DNA of 64,000 nt from Vogesella indigofera (GCF_028548395.1 NZ_JAQQLA010000004.1:930001-994000); one strand, 5' to 3'. Counted from the stretch's first letter, positions 51,136 through 59,677 are shown. Made by a program: numbers and translations. The notes: a model not told the origin generated them from the letters alone.

Positions 51136-52435
51136 AGGGGCTTCCTTTTTCTTTCAGATCAAATGCGTGCCCATCATCAGGCCACATGTCCTGGATGACC
51201 GGGTTGAATTCTTCGCGGGTGATGAATGGTTTCATGACCTGGGCGACAGCCTTGAAAACCGGCATTACGACCGAGTTGCCAAACTGCTTGTAGGCGCGGG
51301 TATCGGATACGGGAATCACGAATGAATCATCCAGCCCCATCAGGCGGGCGCATTCGCGGGGGGTCAGGCGGCGGGGGTTCTTGTCTTCGCCCTGGTCGAT
51401 CAGCACTTCCGAGCCGTCCTTGTAGTAGCGGGCGGAGAGAGTACGGGCCACGCTGTGCGGACCAACCAGTCCGAAGCCGAAGCCATTGCCTTTGGCGCGG
51501 TGTTTTTCCGCGTAATTCTGCAGGTACTGCCACAGCTTTGGCGTCAGCGTGTATTTCGGGTTGACCTGACGGCTCTCGTGATCGAAGTACTTGTCGCCGT
51601 CGTGCTCGATATAGGGTTCGCTACCATCCGTTTTGTGCAGGATGTCTTTCATCGTCTTGCAGCCTTTCGGCGGCAGGTCCAGCAAGTCCCAGCTGAATTC
51701 GGCCGGATCGCGGAAACCGATGATCACGATCCGTTCGCGGTGTTGCGGTACGAAATGCTGGGCATCAATGATGCGGTAGTGGATGTGATAGCCGAGGTCT
51801 TCTGTCAGTGTGCGGCGGATCACGTCAAAGGTGCGTCCCTTGTCGTGCGACATCAGGTTTTTCACGTTTTCCAGCAGGAAGGCTTTGGGGCGCTTTTCCT
51901 GCAGGATGCGGGCTACGTCGAAAAACAGGGTGCCCTGGGTTTCGTCTTCAAAGCCGTGAGCGCGGCCGAGTGCATTTTTCTTGGACACCCCGGCGATGGA
52001 GAACGGCTGGCAGGGGAAGCCGGCCAGCAGAACATCATGGCTGGGAATATCGCCGGCAATGACTTGCGTGATGTCGCCGTTTAGCGGGTGGTCATCATGG
52101 CGGAAGTTGGCCGCATAGGTTTTCTGGGCGTAATTGTCCCATTCGCTGGTGAAGACGCATTTGCCGCCAATATCTTCAAATGCCTTGCGTATGCCGCCGA
52201 TACCGGCAAACAGGTCGATGAACCTGAATTCTTCCTTGCGTTCTTCCTTGGGGCCGAATGGCAGCAACAGCTGTTTCAGGCTGTCCACCAAATAGGGGCG
52301 CGGTTCGGTTTCGCGCGCAACCCAGCGACGGATGGTGCCCTGATCGGTGCCCAGGCGTTTTGCCAGTTCGGCCTTGTTGTAGTACTTCAGGGCTTCATCA
52401 AGGTACTGGCAGATCAGGTCGTGACGTGTGTTCAT
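51110..52435 (-). CDS. dcm: Dcm-like DNA (cytosine-5-)-methyltransferase
   Basis: A 441-residue methyltransferase. Residues 1-60 hold a helix-turn-helix-like segment (KAELAKRLGTDQGTIRRWVA). Then come motif I FIDLFAGIGGIRKAF (72-86), motif IV GFPCQPFSIAGVSKKNALGRAHGF with catalytic Cys142, motif VI ENVKNL, motif VIII QHRERIVIIGF, and motif X FGNSVVMPVF. The core is strikingly like E. coli Dcm and M.EcoRII, including the target-recognition segment GNGFGFG...VARTLSARYYKDGSE, so methylation of the inner C of CCWGG is the likely activity. I start at MNTRHD (ATG at 52435). First gene of the operon. Confidence 0.92.
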   Translation of the reverse strand: MNTRHDLICQYLDEALKYYNKAELAKRLGTDQGTIRRWVARETEPRPYLVDSLKQLLLPFGPKEERKEEFRFIDLFAGIGGIRKAFEDIGGKCVFTSEWDNYAQKTYAANFRHDDHPLNGDITQVIAGDIPSHDVLLAGFPCQPFSIAGVSKKNALGRAHGFEDETQGTLFFDVARILQEKRPKAFLLENVKNLMSHDKGRTFDVIRRTLTEDLGYHIHYRIIDAQHFVPQHRERIVIIGFRDPAEFSWDLLDLPPKGCKTMKDILHKTDGSEPYIEHDGDKYFDHESRQVNPKYTLTPKLWQYLQNYAEKHRAKGNGFGFGLVGPHSVARTLSARYYKDGSEVLIDQGEDKNPRRLTPRECARLMGLDDSFVIPVSDTRAYKQFGNSVVMPVFKAVAQVMKPFITREEFNPVIQDMWPDDGHAFDLKEKGSPYAILEQDS

Positions 52436-52615
52436 GCTTGTTCTCTGGGAATTTTTCATGCATTTTGACACGAAAATTCCCAAAGTCCAGGTGCGATTGG
52501 TTTTTCTATGTCAAGCTGATGTTTTATAAGGCTATTTCTTCGCATTTATGTTGCCGGGACGGTTGGGGAAAGTGGGGTCGTCGGGTCCGTATTGCATGCT
52601 GAAGTCGGTCTGAAC

Positions 52616-52635
52616 ATGCGGCCAACCCTGGCCGC
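52616..52635. repeat. TGCGGCCAAC inverted pair, imperfect
   Basis: TGCGGCCAACCCTGGCCGCC, just before the stop codon of the LysE-family gene and at the return to core DNA. Confidence 0.6.
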
Positions 52636-52640
52636 CGTCC

Positions 52641-53249
52641 TCACGCCGCCAGCTTCCCCGCCGCCAGCAGCAGCAACCCCCCCGCCGTGGCTTCCGCCAG
52701 CCGCCGTTTGCGGTCGCTGAAGCGGCCCTTGCCGGCCATGCCGGCGACGCTGTAGCCGATCACGCTGTATACCACCGCGCAGGAGACGATGAAGATACCC
52801 GATAGCAGCAGCGCCTGCGTCGCCACGCTGGCGCCGGGGCGGATGAAGTTGGGCAGGATCGACAGGTAGATCAGCAGGCCTTTCGGGTTGAGCAGGCTGG
52901 TGAGCAGGCCCTTGCGCAACAGGCCGTGCACCGGGCGGCTGTCCAGCTGCAGGCTGCCGGGGCGGCTGGCGGCGCGGAACATCTGCCACGCCAGGTACAG
53001 CAGGTAGGCAAGGCCGGTCCAGCGGATGGCGTGCAGCAGCGGCGGCCAGGCGCTGAGCAGCGCGGCGATGCCGAAGGCGGCCAGCAGCGCGTGCACGCTG
53101 TAACCGGCGAGGATGCCGAGCGTGGCGCGGCGCACGGCGGCGCGACCACCGCTCAGGCCTTGCGAGGCGACGAACAGGATGTCGGGGCCGGGGCTGCAGA
53201 CCAGCGGGAAGACGGTGAGGGCAAACAGCAGCAGGGTATCGCTGGGCAT
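52641..53249 (-). CDS. LysE/RhtB family amino-acid exporter
   Basis: A 202-residue membrane protein with six helices. The N-terminal block FALTVFPLVCSPGPDILFVASQGLSGGRAAVRRATLGILAG contains the family PGP motif, and GLLTSLLNPKGLLIYLSILPNFI the second conserved NPK region. It exports an amino acid such as threonine, homoserine or lysine. Divergent from an Lrp-type regulator gene 165 bases away, the classical arrangement for amino-acid-responsive control of an exporter. Confidence 0.88.
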   Translation of the reverse strand: MPSDTLLLFALTVFPLVCSPGPDILFVASQGLSGGRAAVRRATLGILAGYSVHALLAAFGIAALLSAWPPLLHAIRWTGLAYLLYLAWQMFRAASRPGSLQLDSRPVHGLLRKGLLTSLLNPKGLLIYLSILPNFIRPGASVATQALLLSGIFIVSCAVVYSVIGYSVAGMAGKGRFSDRKRRLAEATAGGLLLLAAGKLAA

Positions 53250-53414
53250 GGGGCATTCTTTCTCGGGCAGATTAGCGGGTGGCCGTTGCCGGGCGGGCAA
53301 TGACGCGTGGCTGCCGAAAATTCTAGGGTTTTCGCGCTGAAATCGGGTTGTGTTGTGACGCGGAGTCGGGCTTGCCGATAGAATCGGCTGCGAATATTTC
53401 AGGAGATAGCCGCA

Positions 53415-53882
53415 GTGGATGCCGTAAAGCTGGACAGTATTGATCGTCGCATTCTGCACGCGCTGCAACGCGACGGTCGTTTGCAGAACATCGAGCTGGC
53501 GCGCGCGGCCGGCCTGTCGCCGTCGTCGTGCCTGCGGCGGGTGAAGCTGCTGGAGGCGCACGGCGTGATCAAGCGCTACGTGGCGGTGCTGGACGGTGCC
53601 AAGGTCGGCGCCGGGCTGTCGCTGTTCGCGCGGGTGTGGTTCAAGGCGCAGGACGCGGACACCACCAACCATTTCATCGCCAGCGTGCGCGACATGGCGG
53701 AGGTGGTGGAATGCCACATCATGGCCGGCGAGTGTGACGCGCTGCTGCGCATCGTGACGCAGGATCTGGCGTCGTACCGCAAGTTTCACGCCGAGCAGCT
53801 GACGCGCATCGCCAGCGTGCAGAGCGTGAAAACCGAGGTGCCGATGGAGACGGTGAAGCTGACCCACGCGCTGCCGCTGTAA
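53415..53882 (+). CDS. Lrp/AsnC family transcriptional regulator
   Basis: A 155-residue protein: N-terminal helix-turn-helix (LDSIDRRILHALQRDGRLQNIELARAAGLSPSSCLRRVKLLEAHGVIKRY, 7-56) and a C-terminal RAM ligand-binding domain (VVECHIMAGECDALLRIVTQDLASYRKF). It starts with GTG at 53415, with AGGAG upstream. Likely to regulate the divergent LysE-type exporter in response to an amino acid. Confidence 0.92.
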   Translation: MDAVKLDSIDRRILHALQRDGRLQNIELARAAGLSPSSCLRRVKLLEAHGVIKRYVAVLDGAKVGAGLSLFARVWFKAQDADTTNHFIASVRDMAEVVECHIMAGECDALLRIVTQDLASYRKFHAEQLTRIASVQSVKTEVPMETVKLTHALPL

Positions 53883-53963
53883 CCGTCGTGCTGCGGTTTT
53901 GGCAAGGCCGGGGCGCGGGCCGGGGATGAGCGGCCGTGCCGGCCGGCCACCCGCCTGTGCCGT

Positions 53964-53983
53964 TGCGGCCAACGTTGGCCGCA
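53964..53983. repeat. Perfect TGCGGCCAAC palindrome
   Basis: TGCGGCCAACGTTGGCCGCA, between the convergent Lrp and TSUP genes. Confidence 0.82.
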
Positions 53984-54040
53984 TGGTTTGCCATGCCCGC
54001 CGCCGGCTGCGGCGGGGTGGCTCAGCCGGGAGGTGGCGGC

Positions 54041-54799
54041 TTATTTCAGCATGTCGTAGCCGAGCTTGACGATGAGCAGCAGCAGCAGGCCCAGGAACAG
54101 GCCGCGTACGAAGCCGGTGCCGTGCCGCATCGCCAGCCGGCTGCCGGCCACGGCGCCGAGCATGTTGCAGGCCGCCATCGGCAGCGCCACCCCGTACAGC
54201 ACCTTGCCGGCGGGCACGAAGAAGCTCAGCGCCGCAATATTGGTGGCCAGGTTGACGAACTTGGACGCCGCCGAGGCCTGCAGGAAATCGAAGGCAAAAC
54301 AGCGCACGAACAGGAAGATCAGGAAGCTGCCGGTGCCGGGCCCGAACAGGCCGTCGTAGAAACCGATCCCGCCGCCGATCAGCACCGACAGCACTCGCTC
54401 GCGGGTGCCGACGGTCTGCGGCCGCGCCAGCTGGCCGAAGTCCTTCTTGCGGAAGGTGTAGATCGCCATCACCACGATCAGCACCAGCACCAGCGGCCGC
54501 ATCAGGGTTTGCGGCACCGACGACACGGCGGCGGCACCGAGAAAGGCCATCGCGAAGGCGCTGATGGCGGCCGGCAGCACCAGGCTCCACGGCACGCGGA
54601 CGCGGCCGATGAAGGTGCGTGCCGCCAGCGAGGTGCCGCAGGCCGAGGCCAGCTTGTTGCTGCCGAGCAGGGTGGCGGACGGCACGCTGGGCAGCAGGTT
54701 GAACAGGGCGGGGATCTGGATCAGCCCGCCGCCGCCCACCGCGGCGTCGATCAATCCGGCACAGAAGGCAAAGCCGCACAGCATGGCAAGGGTCAGCAT
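54041..54799 (-). CDS. TSUP (TauE/SafE) family sulfite/anion permease
   Basis: A 252-residue membrane protein with seven or eight helices. Two homologous halves each carry the family G-x-G-G-G/F motif: GLIDAAVGGGGLIQIPALF near the N-terminus and GFYDGLFGPGTGSFLIF in the middle. TSUP proteins move sulfite, organosulfonates or other anions. The substrate is not predictable. ATG at 54799 is preceded by GGAGG. The LysR gene that begins 240 bases away in the opposite direction may regulate it. Confidence 0.87.
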   Translation of the reverse strand: MLTLAMLCGFAFCAGLIDAAVGGGGLIQIPALFNLLPSVPSATLLGSNKLASACGTSLAARTFIGRVRVPWSLVLPAAISAFAMAFLGAAAVSSVPQTLMRPLVLVLIVVMAIYTFRKKDFGQLARPQTVGTRERVLSVLIGGGIGFYDGLFGPGTGSFLIFLFVRCFAFDFLQASAASKFVNLATNIAALSFFVPAGKVLYGVALPMAACNMLGAVAGSRLAMRHGTGFVRGLFLGLLLLLIVKLGYDMLK

Positions 54800-55039
54800 G
54801 GCGCGATCCTCCAGCCGTGGCGGGACGGGGTACGGGGACGGGGCGGGGCTGGCCATCCGGCAGGATGGCGCGTCTGGGCGGCGATGGGGTGCATGGCGGA
54901 TACCGGTCTGGATGAAAGTCAGGATCAGCGGCCGCGGCGTGGCCGGCGGGGCGACGAAGCGGCAACGGCAGGCAGCTTAGTGCTGGCCGCCACGACCGTG
55001 TTGCAATATGGTGTTGCGAAAAACGGAACAGGAGTCTCC

Positions 55040-55948
55040 ATGTCGACCTCCCTGCTGTGGGAAATCCGCGTGTTTTGTACCGTGGTGGAAAGACAGAGCT
55101 TTGTCGCGGCGGCGCGCCTGCTGGGGCGTTCGCCCAGCGCGGTGACGCGCGCCATCCAGGCGCTGGAACAGGCCGTGGGCAGAGAGCTGCTGCAACGCTC
55201 GCAAAAGCTGCTCAGCCTGACGGCGGCGGGGGCCAGCTATTATCCGCACGCCCGGCAGATCCTCGATCTGCAGGCGGCGGCGCAAGAGGCGCTGGCCGGG
55301 CTGGGCGGCGAGGCGCCCGGCTGGATACGCTGCGCGGCGCCGGAAAGCCTGTCCATCGGCGTGCTGCCGGCGGTGCTGGCCGACTTTGGCCGCCAGCATC
55401 CGGACGTGAGCATCGATGTGCGCTTCAGCGACGAGCCGCTGGACCCGATACAGGAAAAGCTCGATTTCACCATTCGTGGCGCCTTTCCGCAGTCGAGCGA
55501 GCTGATCGGCTTTCCGCTGTGGAATTACCGGCGCCACCTGTATGCCAGCCCCGACTACATCCGGCGCATGGGGCTGCCGCTGCACCCGGACGAGCTGGCG
55601 CGGCACGAGCTGATCGTGCATACCGCGCCGCGTATCCTCAAGGACTGGCACTTTGTCGCCGATGGCGAACAGCGCCGCTTCCGGGTGGCGCCGCGCTATC
55701 GCCTCAATTCCGGCGCCGCGGTGTACCACGCGGCGCGCGCCGGTGCCGGCATTGCCCGCCTGGCCGACTGGCTGGCCGAGGCGGCGGTGCGCGACAACGC
55801 GCTGGTCAAGGTGTGCCCGGCCTACCGGCTGACCTCGTCGGCGGGGCTGGACCCGCAAATGCACGCGGTGTATGCCCGTGGCCGCCTGCCCGCCCGCGTG
55901 CGCCTGTTCCTCGACGCCTTGCGCCAGGGATGGCCGCAGCCGTCATAA
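55040..55948 (+). CDS. LysR family transcriptional regulator
   Basis: A 302-residue protein: winged helix-turn-helix (WEIRVFCTVVERQSFVAAARLLGRSPSAVTRAIQALEQAVG) and a LysR substrate domain with SLSIGVLPAVLADFGRQHPDVSIDVRFSDE and the C-terminal GAGIARLADWL strand. It is the CrgA/AaeR-like subgroup by general look. Divergent from the TSUP permease gene. AGGAG precedes the ATG. Confidence 0.9.
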   Translation: MSTSLLWEIRVFCTVVERQSFVAAARLLGRSPSAVTRAIQALEQAVGRELLQRSQKLLSLTAAGASYYPHARQILDLQAAAQEALAGLGGEAPGWIRCAAPESLSIGVLPAVLADFGRQHPDVSIDVRFSDEPLDPIQEKLDFTIRGAFPQSSELIGFPLWNYRRHLYASPDYIRRMGLPLHPDELARHELIVHTAPRILKDWHFVADGEQRRFRVAPRYRLNSGAAVYHAARAGAGIARLADWLAEAAVRDNALVKVCPAYRLTSSAGLDPQMHAVYARGRLPARVRLFLDALRQGWPQPS

Positions 55949-56073
55949 GCGATTGTTTTTTATGGCCAGGCCGGCGCGCGGGCAGGGGGCGTGTTACCAT
56001 CTGCGCCGCGCCGTTTTTATTGCTTTGCAGCATAGGGCGGCGCCACGCTGCTGTGGCAGCACCCTTGTCCTGA

Positions 56074-56093
56074 TGCGGCCAACGTTGGCCGCA
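56074..56093. repeat. Perfect TGCGGCCAAC palindrome
   Basis: TGCGGCCAACGTTGGCCGCA in the LysR to ABC-F gap. Confidence 0.82.
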
Positions 56094-56164
56094 TTGCCTG
56101 TCGTCTTCCCGCCTTGTCGCCGGTCGCGGCGTAACCTGTTTCCTGCCGCCGCACGGCGCTTCCC

Positions 56165-57832
56165 ATGATCATTCTGAAAAACGTGGCCTTGCGCCGCGGC
56201 ACCAAAGTCCTGCTCGACAACGCGTCGGTGACGCTCAATCCCGGCGAGAAAGTCGGCCTCGTCGGTCGCAATGGCGCCGGCAAATCCTCGCTGTTCGCGG
56301 TGCTGAACGGCTCGCTGCACGAAGACGGCGGCGATGTGTCGATCCCGTCGCAGTGGCGCATGTCGCAGGTGGCGCAGGACATGCCGGAAACGGCGCAGAC
56401 GGCGACCGAGTTCGTGGTCGAAGGCGATACCACCCTGCTCGCCGCGCAGCAGGAGGTGACCGAGGCCGAGGCCGGCGAAGACTACATGCGCATGGCGCAC
56501 GCCTATACCGCGCTCAACGACGCCGGCGCCCACGACGCGCCGGCACGGGCGCAGGCGCTGATTCTCGGCCTGGGTTTCAGCGTCGCCGAGCTGCAGCAGC
56601 CGGTGAACAGCTTCTCCGGCGGCTGGCGCATGCGGCTGCAACTGGCGCGCGCGCTGATGTGTCCGTCCGACCTGCTGCTGCTGGACGAGCCGACCAACCA
56701 CCTGGATCTGGACGCGCTGGTGTGGCTGGAGGCGTGGCTGAAGCAGTACGCCGGCACCATGGTGGTGATCAGCCATGACCGCGAATTCCTCGACGCCGTC
56801 ACCACGGTGACGCTGCACGTCGACAACGCCAAGCTGGTGCGCTACGGCGGCAATTACAGCAAGTTCGAGGACATGCGTGCCGAACAGCTGATCCTGCAGC
56901 AGGCGGCGCAGGCCAAGCAGCAGGAAAAGATGGCGCACCTGCAGAAGTTCATCGACCGCTTCAAGGCCAAGGCCAGCAAGGCCAAGCAGGCGCAGAGCCG
57001 CGTCAAGGCGCTGGAGCGGATGGAGAAGATCGCGCCGGTGCTGGCCGACGCCGACTTCCAGTTCGAATTCAAGGAGCCGATGAGCCTGCCGAACTCGATG
57101 CTGTCGATGACCGGCGCCGCGTTCGGCTATCCGGCCATGGACGGCGCGCCGGCAGACACGCCGCCGACGGTGATCGTGCGCAACGTCAACCGCACCGTGC
57201 TGGCCGGCCAGCGCATCGGCATTCTCGGCGCCAACGGCCAGGGCAAGTCGACGCTGGTGAAAACCGTGGCCGAGGCGCTGCAGGCGGTCGGCGGCGAGAT
57301 CATCCGCGGCAAGGGGCTGAACATCGGCTACTTCTCGCAGCAGGAGCTGGACGTGCTGCGCCCGGAGGACGATCCGCTGCAGCACATGTTCCGCCTGGCG
57401 CGCGACACCCCGGCGGCGATGCGGCCGTCGGCCAACGACTGCCGCGAGCAGGGGCTGCGCAATTTCCTCGGCACCTTCAACTTCAGCGGCGACATGGTGA
57501 AGCAGGCGGTGGGCAGCATGAGCGGTGGCGAGAAGGCGCGGCTGGTGCTGTGCATGATCGTGTGGCAGCGGCCGAACCTGCTGCTGCTGGATGAACCGAC
57601 CAACCACCTGGACCTCGCCACCCGCGAGGCGTTGAGCGTGGCGCTGAACGAGTTCGAAGGCTCGGTGATGCTGGTCAGCCACGACCGCGCCTTGCTGCGC
57701 GCGGTGTGCGACGAGTTCTGGATGGTGTCGCGCGGCGGGGTCAGCGATTTCGAGGGCGATCTGGACGACTACCAGGTCTACCTGCTGGAAGAGGCCAAGC
57801 GCCGCCGCGAAGAGGCGGCCGGCAAGCGCTAA
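56165..57832 (+). CDS. ABC-F family ATPase, YheS-like
   Basis: A 555-residue soluble protein with two ABC domains and no membrane segment: Walker A GRNGAGKS and GANGQGKS, signatures FSGGWRMRLQLARAL and MSGGEKARLVLC, Walker B LLLLDEPTNHLDL twice, and the basic linker rich in Lys/Gln between them (EKMAHLQKFIDRFKAKASKAKQAQSR). ABC-F proteins act on ribosomes, relieving stalls or modulating translation. The overall order and start MIILKNVALRRGTKVLLDNA resemble YheS (637 in E. coli) but with a shorter C-terminus. Confidence 0.9.
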   Translation: MIILKNVALRRGTKVLLDNASVTLNPGEKVGLVGRNGAGKSSLFAVLNGSLHEDGGDVSIPSQWRMSQVAQDMPETAQTATEFVVEGDTTLLAAQQEVTEAEAGEDYMRMAHAYTALNDAGAHDAPARAQALILGLGFSVAELQQPVNSFSGGWRMRLQLARALMCPSDLLLLDEPTNHLDLDALVWLEAWLKQYAGTMVVISHDREFLDAVTTVTLHVDNAKLVRYGGNYSKFEDMRAEQLILQQAAQAKQQEKMAHLQKFIDRFKAKASKAKQAQSRVKALERMEKIAPVLADADFQFEFKEPMSLPNSMLSMTGAAFGYPAMDGAPADTPPTVIVRNVNRTVLAGQRIGILGANGQGKSTLVKTVAEALQAVGGEIIRGKGLNIGYFSQQELDVLRPEDDPLQHMFRLARDTPAAMRPSANDCREQGLRNFLGTFNFSGDMVKQAVGSMSGGEKARLVLCMIVWQRPNLLLLDEPTNHLDLATREALSVALNEFEGSVMLVSHDRALLRAVCDEFWMVSRGGVSDFEGDLDDYQVYLLEEAKRRREEAAGKR

Positions 57833-57857
57833 GCCTGTAGACTCCGGCGTTAAAACA

Positions 57858-57889
57858 TTGCGGCCAACCTTGGATCAAGGTTGGCCGCA
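57858..57889. repeat. Long inverted TGCGGCCAACCTTG pair
   Basis: TTGCGGCCAACCTTG and CAAGGTTGGCCGCAG flank a two- to three-base loop between convergent genes, about 26 bases after the ABC-F stop. The stem of about 14 bp would make a very stable hairpin and could also terminate transcription. Confidence 0.8.
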
Positions 57890-57908
57890 GTGTTTTGGGC
57901 GATGCCGG

Positions 57909-58565
57909 CTAGCTGGCGCCGGCGGGCACGTCGCCCCAGCCGTTCTCGCTGAGCAGCGCCGCCAGTGGCTGGCGCTGCGCCCAGTTTTCCTGCTCCAGCA
58001 TCGGCTTGTCGTAGAAGGCGTCGACGTGGCCGATGCACAGTATCGCCACCGCGCGCGCGCCCGGTGGAAACCGCAGCAGCGCGGCCAGCGCGTCCGGATC
58101 AAAGATCGACACCCAGCCCAGACCGATGCCCTCGGCGCGCGCCGCCAGCCACATGTTCTGGATGGCGCAGGCCACCGAGGCCAGATCCATCTCCGGCAGC
58201 GTGCGGCGGCCGAACACATGGCGTTCGCGGCCGTCCATCAGCGCCACCACCAGCACCTCGGCGCACTCGCGCAGGCCCTCCACCTTCAGGCGCATGAATT
58301 CCTCCTGCCGCTGGCCGAGGGCGGCGGCGGTGCGCTGCCGTTCCTGCTCCACCAGCGCGTGCAACTGCTCACGCAGCGCGGCATCGCTGATGCGGATGAA
58401 GCGCCACGGCTGCATGTAGCCGACGCTGGGCGCGTGGTGCGCCGCCTGCAACAGCCGTTGCAGCAGCGCCGGGTCCAGCGGCTCCGGGCGGAAGTGGCGC
58501 ATGTCGCGCCGTTCGCGGATCACGCGGTAGACGGTGGCAATCTCGGCGTCGCTGTAGCGGCTCAT
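57909..58565 (-). CDS. bluB: 5,6-dimethylbenzimidazole synthase BluB
   Basis: A 218-residue flavin-destructase of the nitroreductase fold. It cleaves reduced FMN with oxygen to give 5,6-dimethylbenzimidazole, the lower ligand of cobalamin. Motifs: YRVIRERRDMRHFRPEP, APSVGYMQPWRFI, and MDLASVACAIQNMWLAARAEGIGLGWVSIFDP, the latter with the Asp and Ser that distinguish BluB from ordinary nitroreductases. No other cobalamin genes are near. A nitroreductase-type function remains a minor alternative. Confidence 0.88.
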   Translation of the reverse strand: MSRYSDAEIATVYRVIRERRDMRHFRPEPLDPALLQRLLQAAHHAPSVGYMQPWRFIRISDAALREQLHALVEQERQRTAAALGQRQEEFMRLKVEGLRECAEVLVVALMDGRERHVFGRRTLPEMDLASVACAIQNMWLAARAEGIGLGWVSIFDPDALAALLRFPPGARAVAILCIGHVDAFYDKPMLEQENWAQRQPLAALLSENGWGDVPAGAS

Positions 58566-58605
58566 GCGGGGGCTCGTGAGAAGGGGAAAGGTAGGGCGGG
58601 GGACG

Positions 58606-58619
58606 GTTTCACGTGAAAC
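58606..58619. promoter_or_regulatory. parS: parS centromere-like site
   Basis: A second perfect GTTTCACGTGAAAC, intergenic, between the nucleotidyltransferase-like and bluB genes. With the copy at 21203 and the two near-matches it makes four sites in the window. Confidence 0.8.
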
Positions 58620-58628
58620 GCGCGGGTT

Positions 58629-59171
58629 TCACTCTTCCCACGGCCACCAGTCCGGCGCCGGCTTCAGGTACTTTTCCGGGTAGCCGGCGAACAGGTTGGC
58701 GGCGATGCGCTGCGGGTTGCTCACGCCGTGCTCGTCCAGCCAATCGTCCAGCGCCTCGGTCTGTTCGCTGTAGCCCATCAGCCGGTACAGCAGCGCCCAG
58801 TCTTCCGCCATGCACCAGTTGAGGCCGTCCGCCTGCCAGATGGCGCCATCGTCGAACGGCCACTGGAACTGGCCCTTGTCCAGACGGATCGCCAGTCCGG
58901 CGATCAGGTCGATCTCCAGCCCGTCGGCGGTCTGCAGTCGGGCGAAGTGGCGGGTGGCGTACAGCGGATGCGGCGGCGGGGTGATGTCGCTGGCGTGTTG
59001 CAGCAGCAGCGCCTTGACGGCGGCGAAGTCCTCGGCAGTGGTGATCAGATCGAGGTCGCGCGGCTCGTCGACGAGGCCGAGCTGTTGCAGCAGGGTGCTG
59101 CCGCCGATGGCCCAGCTCAGGCCGGCCAGCTGCGGTGCGAGGGGGGTGATGAAGGCGCGGGGTGTGCTCAT
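58629..59171 (-). CDS. Nucleotidyltransferase-fold protein of unknown role
   Basis: A 180-residue protein with the polymerase-beta-type nucleotidyltransferase signature: IGGSTLLQQLGL (G-G/S turn and helix) followed by PRDLDLIT (D-x-D metal residues) and a later acidic strand LEIDLIAGL. The rest is helical. It resembles the AbiEii/MNT-type or aminoglycoside-nucleotidyltransferase-like domains that act alone in many genomes, with substrates unknown. No antitoxin-like partner is adjacent. ATG at 59171 is the most natural start (MSTPRAF). Confidence 0.7.
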   Translation of the reverse strand: MSTPRAFITPLAPQLAGLSWAIGGSTLLQQLGLVDEPRDLDLITTAEDFAAVKALLLQHASDITPPPHPLYATRHFARLQTADGLEIDLIAGLAIRLDKGQFQWPFDDGAIWQADGLNWCMAEDWALLYRLMGYSEQTEALDDWLDEHGVSNPQRIAANLFAGYPEKYLKPAPDWWPWEE

Positions 59172-59198
59172 GCGGTGCTTCCGGCAAGCGCGGCGCCG

Positions 59199-59220
59199 TT
59201 GCGGCCAACCTTGGCCGCAA
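59199..59220. repeat. TGCGGCCAAC inverted pair
   Basis: A 22-bp near-perfect palindrome (TTGCGGCCAAC / CTTGGCCGCAA) between slyX and the nucleotidyltransferase-like gene. Confidence 0.78.
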
Positions 59221-59247
59221 GCGGGGCGACGCAGTGAGTGTGGCGGT

Positions 59248-59451
59248 TCAGTAGTGCGGCGGAATGTCGTCGCGCAGCGAGCCGACGGTGTCATCCTGGC
59301 TGGCGCCCTGTTGCAGCTGGTACAGGTGGCGCAGCTGTTCCTGCAGCAGGTCGATCTGCTGCTGCTGGCGGGTGACGGTGAGATTGAGCGCGTCGAGCAG
59401 GTCTTCCTGCAGCGCAACCTTGATTTCCAGTTCGATGAGGCGTGATTCCAT
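59248..59451 (-). CDS. slyX: SlyX family protein
   Basis: A 67-residue, almost entirely coiled-coil protein (LIELEIKVALQEDLLDALNLTVTRQQQQIDLLQEQLRHLYQ) with the conserved C-terminal DDIPPHY. The SlyX family is widespread in beta- and gammaproteobacteria, with no established role. Confidence 0.88.
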   Translation of the reverse strand: MESRLIELEIKVALQEDLLDALNLTVTRQQQQIDLLQEQLRHLYQLQQGASQDDTVGSLRDDIPPHY

Positions 59452-59500
59452 GATTGGTACCCGCTGAGTGTGGTGGTGGTGCTTTTCTGATCATAGAACG

Positions 59501-59532
59501 GAAAACGGGGTTTCCATTTCTGGAAACCCCGT
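59501..59532 (-). terminator. Terminator downstream of tRNA-Thr
   Basis: An 11-bp perfect stem (ACGGGGTTTCC / GGAAACCCCGT) followed on the minus strand by TTTTCC, seven bases after the tRNA 3' end. Confidence 0.82.
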
Positions 59533-59538
59533 AAATCC

Positions 59539-59614
59539 TGGTGCCGGCGGCAGGAATCGAACTCGCGACCCCCTGATTACAAGTCAGGTGCTCTACCATC
59601 TGAGCTACACCGGC
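59539..59614 (-). tRNA. tRNA-Thr (anticodon TGT)
   Basis: Read on the minus strand, the 76-base gene begins GCCGGTG and ends CGCCGGC-ACCA with a seven-pair acceptor stem (one G-U). The D arm has AGCTCAGATGGTAGAGC, the anticodon arm CCTGACTTGTAATCAGG places TGT as anticodon, and the T arm contains GGTTCGA-type GAGTTCGATTC. CCA is encoded. Reads ACA, and by wobble other threonine codons. Confidence 0.95.
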
Positions 59615-59677
59615 GAAGAGGCGTGCATTATTGCCGAAGATTGTTTATCTGGCAAGTCCCCGCGTCATTTTTTTGGC

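Noticed and set aside
52641..54965. One long minus-strand frame spanning the LysE gene, the Lrp gene (antisense) and the TSUP region
   Set aside because: Only the last 202 codons encode a recognisable protein (LysE family). The rest is a chance continuation in other frames.
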